DNA of 31,751 nucleotides from Pleurotus djamor (GCA_029747585.1 JAPEVF010000530.1:1-31751), one strand, 5' to 3'. Positions 19,427 to 31,684 are shown, counted from the stretch's first letter. Notes: generated from the sequence alone by a model not told the origin. Translations and numbers: made by a program.

Positions 19427-20561
19427 ATGCCGGCCTACACCTCTCGTGGTCAAGCTCGCTTTGAACGCCTCCAGCGTCTCTCACCAATCGCTACACGCGC
19501 GAAAGTCAAAGTTCACGAATGGTTGGCCCGTGAGTTCCCCTCTCCTTCGTGCTATTACTGTGCCGATCATTTACCGTGTTGCGTTTTACTACAGAAACCA
19601 GTCAACTCTCGTCTACCTTCCCGTCGCTGGCTACAGCTGAATCCATCGACGGTTTGTTTCGTGCGTCTCCTCCTCCTTTGTGTTTACACACTCTAATTAG
19701 CTCACCCAATCACCATAGCTCCTCTTCCCAAGGTGGTAGGGCACACTCCTGCTGGCAGCCCGGCTCTGTCGTACACCTCGTCGCCTCTCTCTTCTCTACC
19801 CGCTTCGCCTGACGCTGGCAGTGAATTTGCCCGTACGTCACCGAGCTCGCTGATGATCATGACCGTTAACTCACTCGTCATTCATAGCTCCTCTTCCTGA
19901 GCCGGTAGGGCACACTCCTGCTGGCAGCCCGGCTCTGTCGTATACTTCGTCGCCTCTCTCATCCCCACCCGCTTCGCCTGGAGCTGTGGGTGGATTTGTT
20001 CGTATGTCACCTCATTTGATGTCGCTCATGGTCATGAGCTCATTCGACTTCGATAGCTCCTCTTCCTCAATTTGAGGGGTATACGCCCAGTGCCTCAGTG
20101 TCGTATATCTCCTCAGTGCTTTCTTCACCAACATATTCGGACNTTTTTGTCCGTGGACTTATCGCTCTCCTCTTCAACGACGAGCTCCAGTTCATCGGTT
20201 TCCAATGGAGATACGGAGATTACAGCGGTTGAGTCCGACGACTTCGACGAGGACGTGGAAATGGATGCACCAGCCGTCGAAGGCGACACGGCCGACTTCA
20301 CCAATGAAGAGGTAACGTCCAAGCCAGCAACTCTCCCGAGCCCTACCCATAACGTCCACCAGTTGCAGGCAGCAATAGCTGAGCACCCACAATTTATTGA
20401 AGCACAAATAGTGAGTCACCGTGAAAATTAGTCGGCGCGTATTCTTGAACTCATATACCAATCCTCAGCTCGTGTTCCGCTTGCGAAAAGCTGAAGACGC
20501 TTATCTCGCTTCTGTGAAAGAGTTCATCACAGCCCTTCAAGTTGGCTTGGGTGGAAATTGA
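19427..20561 (+). CDS. Unknown Ser/Pro-rich protein with tandemly duplicated exon
   Basis: I propose six exons: 19427-19529, 19595-19660, 19719-19832, 19888-20001, 20057-20410 and 20469-20561 (TGA). The introns (65, 58, 55, 55 and 58 nt) carry GTGAGT, GTGCGT, GTACGT, GTATGT and GTGAGT donors. The frame closes only if the single N at 20143 is a spurious extra base, giving 280 residues. The start is basic (MPAYTSRGQARFERLQRL), then come Ser/Pro-rich repeats. Exons 3 and 4 are both 114 nt, both phase 1-1, and encode near-identical PPLPxxVGHTPAGSPALSY units. Exon 5 begins with a diverged third copy, then a Ser run and an acidic stretch (ESDDFDEDVEMDAP). The C-terminus ends in a probable helix (FRLRKAEDAYLASVKEF). 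There is no signal peptide or membrane segment. I do not recognise the family. Confidence 0.7.
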
Positions 20562-20919
20562 TGCGCCAATTGTACAACATATATATGATATGGTCTCTTC
20601 CAATTCATACAAGCCTTTAGTGATGTTGATAAACGTTGATAATGTTGACAATTGATGTACTTGTACTTGTAGCTGCCAGTGGGACACCGATAATTTACGC
20701 GTCCATTACTACCCGTGGTCAAGAGAAACCGCTTTGACATCATGGTGGCGTGAGCATGGCATCAGATGGACTGATTGACAGTTAGGCGATATGCAAGCAA
20801 GATGTCGATTATTTTATATTCTATGATCTACTCTACTAATACAGTCCGAGACCAAACACTGGATGCGATAGGCATACGCCTATATAGGTATCTCACAAAT
20901 CTTTTCGATACGACATGGT
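20562..20919. other. Intergenic stretch, nothing recognised
   Basis: AT-rich 3' flank of the Ser/Pro-rich gene. The words GATGTTGATAAACGTTGATAA and TACTTGTACTTGTA are minor simple repeats. No coding sequence is supported. Confidence 0.5.
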
Positions 20920-21111
20920 ACATGGTGGGAAGGAGGAAAGACGTCTGTGGGTGTCTTGCTGGGTTTATAAGCTCCCAACCGATCTCGGGACTTGCCGTGC
21001 TAAGTCTGTTTTTGGATACCCTTCGGTAGATCCCGAGTTCTCATCCAAGCCTTATTCCTCAGTCCCCCAGGCATGTGAATCTTTCCTTTCTCTTCCAACG
21101 ACATCAGTAGT
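20920..21111 (+). repeat. Promoter-like direct repeat, copy 2
   Basis: It matches 15344-15568 in the same orientation: ATGGTGGGAAG, AAAGACGTCTG, GGGTTTATAAGC, CCGATCTCGGGACTTGCC, GATCCCGAGTTCT and CCAACGACATCAGTAG. It lacks the AT-rich block of copy 1. No SPT5-like reading frame follows it, so it is either an orphan promoter from a larger duplication or a terminal repeat of a mobile unit. Confidence 0.75.
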
Positions 21112-24100
21112 CGGTAGCATAGATGTGAGAATCGAATGGAAAGGATACTAATTCCATAGGACACTATTCGTGGGATAATTGAGAACAATCCTGTGAGCTA
21201 AAAACTGAAGTTGAGACGGCAAATGCCAAAGAGGGGATCTTTGGAGGTAGGTGGAGTTGAGATCAGGCAGAGGCAGGCCCTTAGACACTCCCTTAGGCAC
21301 CAAAGGCNGTGAGCTCGAGTGATGTGATCACAGCAGTGCTTCAAGCGCCGTACCTGAGGTCACAATGTAGAGAATGAGCCGCAATATCAGCCAAAACACG
21401 CAGGTCGTCTTTGCCATGGCTAACTTCTTTATGGGTAAACGAACTTCTTCTCCAAACGCATGTAGGCGATAAATCCTACCTTCAGACGCCTGCGTCTTTC
21501 AATGAGTCTTACAGCCTCCTCTGAACGCGCCAAACGCGCTCGCTCGAGTGCTACGAATTGCGATATCAGAGACGTCCTAGGTGACTGTCTTGGATGGTCT
21601 GATGCGTACGCAAACTGATGGACCTTCATAGATTCACTCAGCGGCAATATGAAGAATCCTGCTCTCAAGTGTATACGCATGGAAGTAAGCACGGTCAAGT
21701 CCACGTCACCTCGAGGCTCTCCAGGAAGCAGACCAAACAGTTCCGAAAACGACGTACCTCTCATGCGTTTGGACCGCAAACAATCTGCCAGAAACATAAA
21801 GATTCCATGACCCTTGCTTGGGGTAGGTGTGCAATAACTGCCCTCTGCGAGTATGACTATCGAAAGGGTGGTCACCTGGTTCTCTGGGACTTGGGGTTGG
21901 TCATTGAATTNCCCCCCCGGCAGCGCCCACGAGGTGTCTGGCGACGTCCGGAGATGTCTTGGTATCTACAGACGACCCACACACACTTGTCTTTCGAGCT
22001 CAACTCATCATGAAAACGATCAAAGAGCTTCGTATCATGGTCAGAAGCGCAGAATAGAGATCAGCGCGCCAAGGGCTTGAGTCCAGTCTGTCCGTTGCCA
22101 TCGAAATTTGTGAACTCAATGACGTCACCGGGGTACCTGAACGGAAGCAAATCCAGGACATCGCCACCGAGCCCCGATTTAGGACAGTCTTGCTCTTGGA
22201 CAGGGTATGCACGCGTTTGGAATGCAAAAAAGCGTGTATATACGATCGGAATGTGGTCCTACTACTTATGCTACCCTCTTGCTGACTGCATCCTGTCAAT
22301 CTACTTTGCAAAACTATAGACATAGGGAAACCAGACTTCCCCTCACTGACGTCATGAGACCCAAAAAGAAATGGCAGGCTCGATCACCGATCACCGATCA
22401 ACATACCGGAACTGAGTTCTGCGTAAGAAATAGACGTCTGCACAGAGGAAACTGCTTACCGAACTCTGCTAACTCAAAAAACAATCGAATAGGCTTATCC
22501 CCAAGCCTCTGCCACCTGTCCCTGTCTTCTGAACTGTATGGCCAGACCTCGTCGTGAGATGCGCGATCGCGGAGATGAATTGTCAAACACATCCATCCAT
22601 CCCTCCCGTACGCGCGGATTGTGGTGTGCTTATGGTCCTTTCTGTTGGGCTCACTACAGCAATGAGTATTGAAACCGAGCGCGAAACCTTAGTACTCACA
22701 GTAAAGCGACAAATTGGACGTCTTCAAACATCGCTTCGTGTCTTGAGATCGCCGTCAAAAGTAACTGTTTCGCCATCCTGTTCCCGATTTCGAGGTGACG
22801 ACGCATGTATAGCTTCGAGTAGAATCTTCGCAGACTCCGTCCGGCTCTCCACGCATCCGCTCCCTGCGGTTTGGACTTGGCGACACGCGTCACTGTAATC
22901 TAGTCAGCCTACGCATCACATAGACGACGGACGACGTCACTAGTATTTAGCGTTTGCAATGGGTTCAGAGCCTCAGTGTTTGAAAAGCCAAGAATCAGAT
23001 GGTCGTCCTTGACAGCGCTGGTTGGTAAATGGGTTGAGTGCGTAGCCTGGGAACGGGATGAGAGTCAGTCAGGTTGTAAATCGCGTAGGTTGGATAACGG
23101 ACGTGCTCGTGCTCGAAGGGTCCACACAGGTCTCAGCTATGGATTTGACACGAAAACACCGAAGGCGTAGCTAAGCGCCGACCTCCCACTACTCTTTCTC
23201 CTCCTCAGTCCTTGAATTTGATCAGGAACGTCGTCATGTGTCATACCGGATTCCATACTACTTGAATCTTACTCGAAACAAAGCTCTTCTTCGGAGAGCA
23301 CTCGAACCCTTTCAGCCTTTTAGGTTGTTGGAGACGAATTCCCTCTTCCCCTAACCTGAACGGACGTGTTTGTCGTTGTCCATTCGTCTTGATCTGATCT
23401 CTATCATTCCTCTCTCGTGTCCCATTCTCAATACCATATTAGCTCACCCCATCGCCATGGGATACTCCTCGGACTCACGTCGCAAAGCAAGGACAAGTAA
23501 CTCCGTCACTTCGACATCCTATCTACTCTCGACCGGAGATCTGTGCCCTTCTTGGCCTACTATGGGTTTCGCAACGGATCTGCCACAAGACTCTAAGGGA
23601 TGATGATGGAGAATTGAGAGTTGAGGGTGTGGTTGGACGTCGTGGAGAGGCGGATTGATGGAATGAGAGATGCGATGAGGAAGGGAGGATGTGCCGCATG
23701 CTGGAACCCGTGGTCTGGTGATCTGGGTCACTGCCTCCGATTCGAACCATGGTCTGTTGTCCTCGCCACGTCAAGCTTTCCTTCGCCCACCGCCCTCGTC
23801 TAAATTGTCATCAAATATCGCGTCACACCTCCTCAGCGTGGCCAAGACACCAACAAGGTCTCAACACCTCGACGAGATCCCCTCCCGCACCATCAACATC
23901 GGCCGTGGTTGACTCCAATGAAGGCAACGTCCCCGTATGCACAACATCTCCATCCTCTCCACCTGTGTTCTCTTCTCTTGGATAAAGGTATCCAGTGCCG
24001 ACGACACGCCGACGAAGCAGCTGATCAAAAGCCAGCACATAGTCATTGCGGGACAAGGAGGTGGTATTCGTTGGAGATGTACGGAGAAATGACGAGGACG

Positions 24101-24463
24101 TCTTCGACGCCCCGATTTTCGTCATTCGACGTCCGTCAGAGTCGATATGGAGGATTCGGCTTCGGGCTTGACGTCCTTGAAATCAGCCTGGATTGCAGAC
24201 GAAGGTGCTTCTTTCGAAACGACGATTGGACTTTGCAACGCCATTGCGCCTCTGCTCTCCACGACCCCATCATGCAGTCCCATACACGGCCTCTGGGACC
24301 TGCGTCCTAGACAGCTTCGCTCATTTCACTGGATAGGACCAAGCACCCTACAAAGTTCCGCGGCATTATGGTCTTCACCTACGCGTACGAAAGGCCCCGC
24401 TACCCGACGTTGGATTATTCATAGGGCAGCATTCGGTACTATCCATCCCATTTTTCTCATCTT
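21112..24463. other. Region without a confidently assignable gene
   Basis: Several weak signals are present but none makes a gene I can defend. On the minus strand 21875-21429 is open for 148 codons and ends with an Arg-rich helix-like stretch (ALERARLARSEEAVRLIERR) before a GTAGGA donor-like site. On the plus strand, after a TAG at 22055, codons 22058-22204 read as a plausible helical segment (SVAIEICELNDVTGVPERK) ending at a GTATGC donor-like site. An ATG in good context at 23458 (GCCATGG) opens 48 codons. An ORF of 108 codons spans 24147-24473 (first ATG at 24150). These could be decayed gene relics or chance. Confidence 0.4.
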
Positions 24464-25480
24464 TTGTATCTAACGCTGGTCATAGGCAAGCTCGCGTTTG
24501 GGCTCTTAAACTCTCTTTCCTATCTATCTTCGTTGTTCCCATCGTTGCTCGGCCCGCGCTGTCTTCAATGCGCAATCTTTCTCTCCCCTTCCAGCAATAA
24601 ATCTTTGTTTTTCCTCGAAATTTTGTCTTGCATGCTATGTACTGTACGTCTTGGCTTGTTACTGTGGACGCTGTTGTTCAGCGGTTTGCGCTCGTCAATT
24701 GCCTGGCTTGGCGCCCAAGGCTGTCGGTTCGATTCTGGCTGCGAGATTTTTGCGGCGCTTAATGACTGGGCTTATTTTGATCTTATTTTAAATCCGCTCG
24801 TTGATCTTATTTAAATTCACCACTGTGTCTGCTCGACGAACCCATCCCAAGCATATACGTGTCTCATAATGAACATGTGCTAGACCTATTTTGAACAGAT
24901 TTGAATTCAGAAATCGTGGATTATATAAAATAAACTCGCTGTGAATATTTTTCATTTCTTCACAATTTGCTTCGCATGGACTCAAAATGCGCTCATCGTA
25001 AGATTAGTGTAGAATATTCCGAACAAACGCTGATCTCATTTTACTTCTGCTTTCAATATGAGTGATGCTCATATGCTGAGCTTATTTTGAATCAACCATC
25101 TGAGCTTATTTTGGATAAAGGAGACGGACAAAGGAAGAATAATCACGACATGGCCTTTCAATATACTCATTGAACACAATGAAAGCCCATTTTGGTACGA
25201 TTGTGTGTTTATTTGTAATATGATCACTGTTTGCCTCCCAGGAATACGTCAAGCCGATTTCTGGCACATTTTGAACCCATGACGGGCGTATTTTGTATCT
25301 TCTCCTAATATGCCTCCTATAAGCTTTCCATAACCCCCTAAATCATATTGAAGACACATCGTGCGTTTATTTCTTATCTGAATCTCAATCATATCTTGAG
25401 CATATTTTAAAGCATATCTTAAATCTTCTTCCCATAAAGCACGCTATCTTATGGTGTGTACAGTTTTTCACTTCCCAAAA
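24464..25480. repeat. AT-rich stretch with recurring TTATTTTGA words and a pol III-like box
   Basis: 24726-24736 reads GGTTCGATTCT, one base from the pol III B-box consensus, inside a GTCGG-TTCGATT-CTGGC stem-loop like a tRNA T-arm. TGTTCAGCGG at 24675-24684 is A-box-like. No complete tRNA fold can be drawn. Downstream, variants of GAGCTTATTTTGA recur near 24772, 24800, 24882, 25077, 25105, 25190, 25266, 25289 and 25402. This may be a decayed SINE or a degenerate satellite. No gene is supported. Confidence 0.35.
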
Positions 25481-26981
25481 TATGTTCACAATAAGCTACG
25501 ATGGCTTATTGGATTATGTCAGCAGTGAGATGGGGACCGTGTGTTGATAAGGAGGGGAGGAAGGGCGAGGACTTGAGTTTCAATATCAATGGTGATGCAA
25601 TGCCGTACTGTAAGAGGATGTTGGCTCGACTTATTACATGCGGGATGAGGGGTGTATTGATGTGGTTGGTGGTGGATACTGCGAAGAGTTGAATAAACGA
25701 TAAAAAAAAATCACGCGCAGTCTCCCCACCGCGCTGTGGGGTCGTGAATGTGTCGTGTTCAATGGTTGTTTGGGATTTGTTTGCTTGAACTGTGCGAGTG
25801 GTGACCGGTGCCGGTGAACGATGCAAAAGCTACATTCCGAACTTTAGAAGAGGTATATGAGGTATGATTAGGACCAAATATAGTCATCAGTCATGTGCAT
25901 TAACGGTGAAAAGAGAAAGAGAAAATGTCCTCTTGGCTTCTTCATCCTCTCCATTTTGGTTGTCTAGGACTGCCTATCCACGCGTCTCGCTGAAGAGTCG
26001 AAAGCCTGGATCCATATACCTCTGGAGGAAATGTCTCAGAAGAAGCGCACGAGGCCGCGTCATCCAAGCGTCATCGTGAGTTTTTGTCCATATTTCTTAT
26101 CCTTGTATTTCACCGGTCTCATTCCCGACGAGTTTGCCTAGCTACGCATACTCTGACGTGGAACATCGGAAGCCTATGGCTGCCGCTTTCCCCTCCCACT
26201 CAAACCAAACCTGTCTTTGCGTCGCCGAATTCGAACCAATCTCGTTCCCCAGGTTCAAACGCCCAAGTTCTCCCATACAAAGGCTACGGACGGATGTACC
26301 CGGGTTTTCCTCGACTATCGAGCTAGATGAAGGACTGGATGAAGACGATGATATGGATGCTAGCTGCTGGGGAGTTGAGATCGCGGGAGTAAGGTCTATG
26401 GAATTTGTTACGATGCCATCGAGCAAAAGGTCCGTCTTGCGTTCCTCTGACACGAACCCCATTTTGAACTACTCCCCTAGACTCGCTTACGTATCCTACA
26501 CCATGAATCTACCGCGTCCAACGCGTCAGTCAATCCCATCATCCTCTCAACATTATTCTCTCATAGAGCCGTGAACCCGAACCTATGATCCAGCCTCAGA
26601 ACCCTGTCAACCTCACGTTCTTCGTGTCTCTATCGCCCTATCGAACCATTCGATTCTTGAGAGAAAGGCTCTGTAAATCGTTGGTCGTTGGCCGAGATAG
26701 AGCATCCCCCGCGGTTGCGTATCGGTTGCAACAGGTTGTTTCTCCAGGACTGCGAGTTCTGTAATACTCAAGGTATGTTGCGGATGTCCTTCTCTTGTCT
26801 CTACAAACGACTGACTGCCGTTCTAGCGACGACGACCACCCTTTCTGTATTACGCACAAACCGTATTCAAGATCCGACGTATTCACGCACGTTTTTCGCG
26901 TAGAGCTGCAGCAACGCCATTAGAAGCTCTTCCAGATGTCGGTTTGCATCTCTGAGCCGCTATCGCCGGTGAAATGGAAGT
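25481..26981. other. Region with weak ORFs and one intron-like sequence
   Basis: 26134-26574 is open for 146 codons but begins TTG, and its acidic stretch (IELDEGLDEDDDMDASCWG) is its only feature. 26773-26826 is a model 54 nt intron (GTATGT, CTGAC branch, TTCTAG), but neither flanking exon extends into a recognisable protein. 25501-25692 is a short ORF of 63 codons. I see no known family. Confidence 0.35.
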
Positions 26982-27023
26982 TTGCTCGGAGCCCTGGACC
27001 TTTTGGGACGTTGGAGCGACGAC

Positions 27024-27609
27024 ATGGGCTTTAGGGCTTCTGGGATTTGTAGAGACCTTGCGGCGAAAGGTACGATCATTGTCTCTACCGCTCCTTGCTT
27101 CTCTGATGACTTTTGCAGTCGTCATCTCATCAACGCGACACGCTATCGCTATCTGGGCATCGATGACAAGTGACCCGGGTATACTCTATTTCGGCGTCGC
27201 CACAGGCTGTTCTCTCATAAAACGGTGTCGATCATATGGTATGTCCTCCTCCTTCCGCTCATAATACTCCCGTCACTCACGCCCTCCCTCAGAATACTCT
27301 ACTTCGTTCCGAGGGACACTAGTCACCGCCTTTCGCGATCACGTAGTCAAAATCCATATCGGGATAACTACGCCCGCTGTCCCTTCCGCCGTGTACCTCG
27401 TACGATTGCTCGAAGAGTTCGGCCTTGCCTCGACACATGATAACGAAACATGCTGTCTGCATCTACGCTCTAGTGTCTTTGCGACGCGAACCGTACCAGT
27501 GTCGCATCAAACACCCACCCACGCATACTTCTCGCTACATACCACTGGTACTCCTCCGCCTCATCTCCTTCGCATCACCATGGACCAGTTACATTCAGAT
27601 TCAGCTTGA
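27024..27609 (+). CDS. Speculative three-exon hypothetical gene
   Basis: The exons 27024-27069, 27119-27238 and 27293-27609 join in one frame (160 residues, TGA) through introns of 49 nt (GTACGA..TTGCAG, with CTGAT/TGAC branch-like sites) and 54 nt (GTATGT..CCTCAG). The intron sizes match those of the supported genes in this window. The product contains 'SAVYLVRLLEEFGLAS' but no domain I recognise, and the composition is not decisive. The start is arbitrary, and upstream exons are possible. Treat it as a splice-signal candidate rather than a gene. Confidence 0.2.
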
Positions 27610-30600
27610 CTTCGAGCTCAGCGTCGTACTTTGATGCTACAGCCCGCAAACGAATGGGTTGGGCGGTGGAGAGTTGAACGTTAAAGTTCTTGATGGTTGG
27701 ATGTGTGGAGGGGTGATGGGATTTGAGGATTCTGGGTACGCCACGGTGTCTTGAAGGGCATGATACATACATCAGTAAAACGGTCCGACCTTTCCCTCAG
27801 CTTTGGTGCTTTGGAGACGGCTTGGGCTTTTGAACGAAACTTGTGGCTGGCTTTCGACATGCATGGTCGGCTTTTCTGTAGCTTGAGAACTTGGATATAC
27901 ATGGGTTAACTTCCGTTTAACTTCCAACGAATAAAGGGACTTTCGCGTTGCGTTGAGACTTGGTGTAGTAGCTTTTGAAATCGTTTGGACCATTCAAGCC
28001 GGGGATGTATAATTTGTGATGCAGGACCGTGCAATGATCATGTGTTGAGGATGATCTTAGTTCAGTCGAGTAGTGACCATTTCTGACCGTGGGATGCAAT
28101 TGCGCTGACTGTGGGAGATCGTATTCCCACGCTTTCATTCTCAATTACCTTGATAATCGCGGATGCCTTGTCCGCCTTATCCTCTCACCCTCTCTTCCAC
28201 CACTGAGTACTCGATACCCATTAGTCATCGACCATAAGTTCATCCGCCATTCCCCTACATGCTTTCACCCTTCCTCTACGAATCCAGAGTCAAGGAAGAG
28301 CCCGGTCTCCACGACCCAAATCCACGCGATGGTTTCCAGGCAAAGCCTCTCATTGGAGGGAATCGACACTCACACAACTCGTCACATAGATATCCTCGAC
28401 AGGTCAAAAGAACATCAATGTCGCCGCTCTTGAACGATTGGACCCTTAGCAAGCCCTTGCCGCGCTGCTTAGGATTCGTTGGAAGGATTCATGCTTATCG
28501 ATGACGATGGTGATGACGCTGATACGGCTTCCGACCTGTGAGGTGAGTAGTGCGATTGTGCTGTCCTCTTGTATCATCCTTCTCAAAAACGCTTGCGCGC
28601 CCAGCGCATACGCTATGCTCGGACGTCCACCCCTTCAAGCATCGAGCCTCAGGATTCCTCATGGGTCCGCGTCGATGGAACTACGCCTCGTATTCCAGGC
28701 TTCGAATCGTAATTTGAACCGTATCCTTCATCGGCGACCTCGTTGACATTCACCATAAGAGAGGTTCCTTCGCACTCAGAGCCCGCTCTATGGATTCCAG
28801 ACCTCCAAAATGTGTGTTTGCTGATGCCGGTAATGCCTGAAAATCGGGCCTCTCATTTCGAGGTTCGTCTCTTTCTTTTCATGTCTCTGCTCACCCATAT
28901 CTGACCACCATGATGTACCCTCCTCTGTATGGCCCATCCTTTGTGGTAAGGCCGGACTCCCGCCTGCGAGTAGGATGTAGGGATGGTTGAACGAGAGTAG
29001 GAGAACAACAGGCTGTGGTGACTGACCGCCCTCCCGCCCTCCTGACTTACATATTCTATAAGTACTACATGTACAACATCTGTATCTACTGTTATAAATC
29101 AAATTGTCTCTCTTGCCCTTTTCGTGTGCTTTCTGGGTGCTTTCGGCTGATCCTTTCAATATTTTTGTAGCAGCCTTTTGGTAGTCTTCTGCAAGATACG
29201 GGCACTTTGAAAGGCCTTTGCGAGGCGAAAGACCTACCTTTCCAAGTATCCGCGGCTTCTGTCCTTTCGTGGCTTTAAAAGCCCTGAAAGCCCTGAAAGC
29301 TCAATTTTCCGTTTTGCTGATGTATGGGACGTGGCTATCATGCTCCCTTGTTCGCTGGTGCTCGGACCCATTGGTTCGTTATACGGGACTCGGCCTATAG
29401 TACTATGTGTCGCGTCGCATTCGTTCTGTGGACGTTACTTATCCCACTCTCTTCTCGTTATCATCCTTCTGATTCACGGCTCTCCACGGACATTCTCTAT
29501 ATACTCTATTTTCTGTACTACCTGTCGTTTTCGCTGGACCATGTAGCCCTTGGACAACAGCATGGTACGGAGGGGGAAAAACCAAAAAAAGTCGATAGAC
29601 TCGATACCATCTGGTCTCCACAGTCCTCAGCTTCGTTGCGAGATCCTGAGCCCCCTTAATCTACTCGTGGGATTTGTATGGTCGACCTGTATCAAGGGGC
29701 CAGGAGAGTAGGAGATTGGAATGATTCAGCAAGTGCAAGGGAAATGTGTAGTCTGGAGATCGTGATTGTGATTCACTAGTGCGTTGGCGATGTAGATTTG
29801 AGTCGTCGAAACTGGGACGGGTACGATTACAATGAAGAAACATAGACCGCCGTGGAGAGTGGAGAAATCACCCTCCTCATCCTCAAAGACCGTTGCGTGG
29901 ACGGAGCAGTTGAATCTTCGGATTGATAGCCTTGACCTTGGAATACTGATACGGCGGTCTGCTGGGAAGTTACGAAGTAGGAGCAAAAATGACACACTAT
30001 CACGTACGCCGCCAGTGGTGGGCGGCATAGCTTGATTCGTCTATCCAAAATTTGTAATTTGTTCGGTCTTCCTGTTCTGATCTGATTTTCGCTTTTCGCT
30101 GTTGACGCCAAACGGCTCATTCCAACCCTCCGCGGGGTACGCCCATCTCTGTGATCCATATGCGGCGGGAAATGCTCGGCTTTCTCATTGGAAGGCGTTA
30201 CAAATGGTGTCGGTGGCCGGGACTCGGGAGGATTCAGGAAGGGAGGGAGGGAGGAAGGGGAAGAGAACTCGGGAACGAGGCATGAATCGTGGCGAGGACA
30301 GTCCTTGGGTTTTTCATCTTTTGGCTAACAAACGAAATGGGTAGGGATTCGGTTAATGGAATGGATAGAATTATGGATATTGTGTTGTAAGTAGCGGACC
30401 TCAGAGAGATTTGGGAGAGTTCACGAAATTGAAAGAAAAAGGAAAGAAAAGATTATCTTCAAGGTCGGCATAACCCTTCGCTGTATTTCGTCACCCCAAT
30501 GTCTACTCTACATTGGTGCTACCATCCGAGGCGGTATTGTGATTTGGTTGGTCAACCTAGAGTCTAGAGTAGCTTCAATTCGGCGAATCGGGGGATTGAC

Positions 30601-30845
30601 AACCGTTGCAGGCTAGTTTGAGGGTAGTTACGAAAGCTCAGAAACGACTCAATAGAAATATAAATCATGTACACCGTGTTCCATGTTCTATCTTCCTTAC
30701 GCATGCGGTCGAACGTGGAGTTGCCCCAGCCTTAGCCTTGGTGCATCGCTTTGAGTTTTGAGTTCAGTCGGTTGCGTTGCTCTAAAGTCTAGACTTAGCG
30801 CAGGGTTTTCGAGTATTATTTATTCCGAGGCTCTACGTGAGTTTG
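27610..30845. other. Region without a recognisable gene
   Basis: Two copies of the GACYGTGGGA word lie at about 28086 and 28112, followed by an inverted ATTCCCAC. Around 29278-29302 AAAGCCCTG repeats. The strand-specific ORFs (for example 28788-29159 minus and 29324-29659 plus) show low-complexity or pyrimidine-biased translations with no motif. I see no tRNA or rRNA. Confidence 0.4.
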
Positions 30846-31457
30846 ATGATCAGAGAATGGTATGGCAAGTGCAGGTGTCGGGTACTTGGACAACCGAAGA
30901 CAACGACATGGAGTAAGTACTCTACCTACGAAAGAAGGCATATGAAGTATGACTATGAGACATTTGATGACGAAGCAAAACAAGTGACAAGTGATAGAAC
31001 ACACGAAGAAGAAGAAGAACACACGAAGAAGAAGAAGAAAAAATGTAGCATTTCTGTAAATTCTTTGCCTAATGGAAACAATGCGAATTGTGTTGAAGGC
31101 GCTCCGAAACAAGGATATGGTCGGGACCCCTGTTGGATCTGTTGGATACTCCTGTTGGATAGGAGAAATGCCCGATTTGGTTCAAATTTTTGGCGCATGC
31201 GATTTTCTGTCTGGTCGTTTGTCTCCTCCTTCCTCTCGTTCGTCTGTTCTTTGGTTGTCCGTTCTCCACGATCGGGTGTATACGATGACCTATCCTCTGG
31301 AGGACGACTCAACTGCCTTGATGAAGACATCAAACGCAGATTCTTGAACTCTGGTGGAAGTGGAGGAGAGCAAACGATGTTACGAACTTGGGGACGCGTC
31401 ATCGTCAGTCTTTATGCAGCTCATCTTAACCCTGAGCTTTCAGTTTCAGCGGTCTGA
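30846..31457 (+). CDS. Doubtful single-exon ORF (203 codons)
   Basis: This is the longest uninterrupted frame in the right third of the window. The first ATG is at 30846 and the stop at 31455-31457. It crosses a GAAGAAGAAGAACACAC simple repeat (about 31004-31040), which gives Glu- and Lys-rich runs. It has no recognisable domain. The opposite strand is also open over 30953-31402, which suggests that composition rather than selection keeps both frames open. Confidence 0.15.
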   Translation: MIREWYGKCRCRVLGQPKTTTWSKYSTYERRHMKYDYETFDDEAKQVTSDRTHEEEEEHTKKKKKKCSISVNSLPNGNNANCVEGAPKQGYGRDPCWICWILLLDRRNARFGSNFWRMRFSVWSFVSSFLSFVCSLVVRSPRSGVYDDLSSGGRLNCLDEDIKRRFLNSGGSGGEQTMLRTWGRVIVSLYAAHLNPELSVSAV

Positions 31458-31684
31458 TACTCAAGGCGGTCGACTAGTGAGCTACATCAGGAAAACCTGA
31501 TTGTGGAAGGGAGCAAGAAAAATCATCTCAAACCTTGGAAGGCAAGGGGAGCATTGGGAGAAAGGTATCTTCATAGTCTCCGCGAGAAAAAGAATAAAAA
31601 TCCAGGGGCTGTCTCGCCTCCCCCTGACAAAGCCCCCAAAGCGGGAAAAATCCAGCTACCCCTGTTTGCATCCCCTGGGATCGC

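Noticed and set aside
24668..24752. tRNA gene
   Set aside because: A T-arm and A/B-box-like words exist, but the 5' and 3' ends cannot form an acceptor stem and no D or anticodon stem fits.
30953..31402. Minus-strand 149-residue ORF near the right end
   Set aside because: It has Phe and Ser runs from a GAA/TTC simple repeat and no motif. It is open on both strands because of composition.
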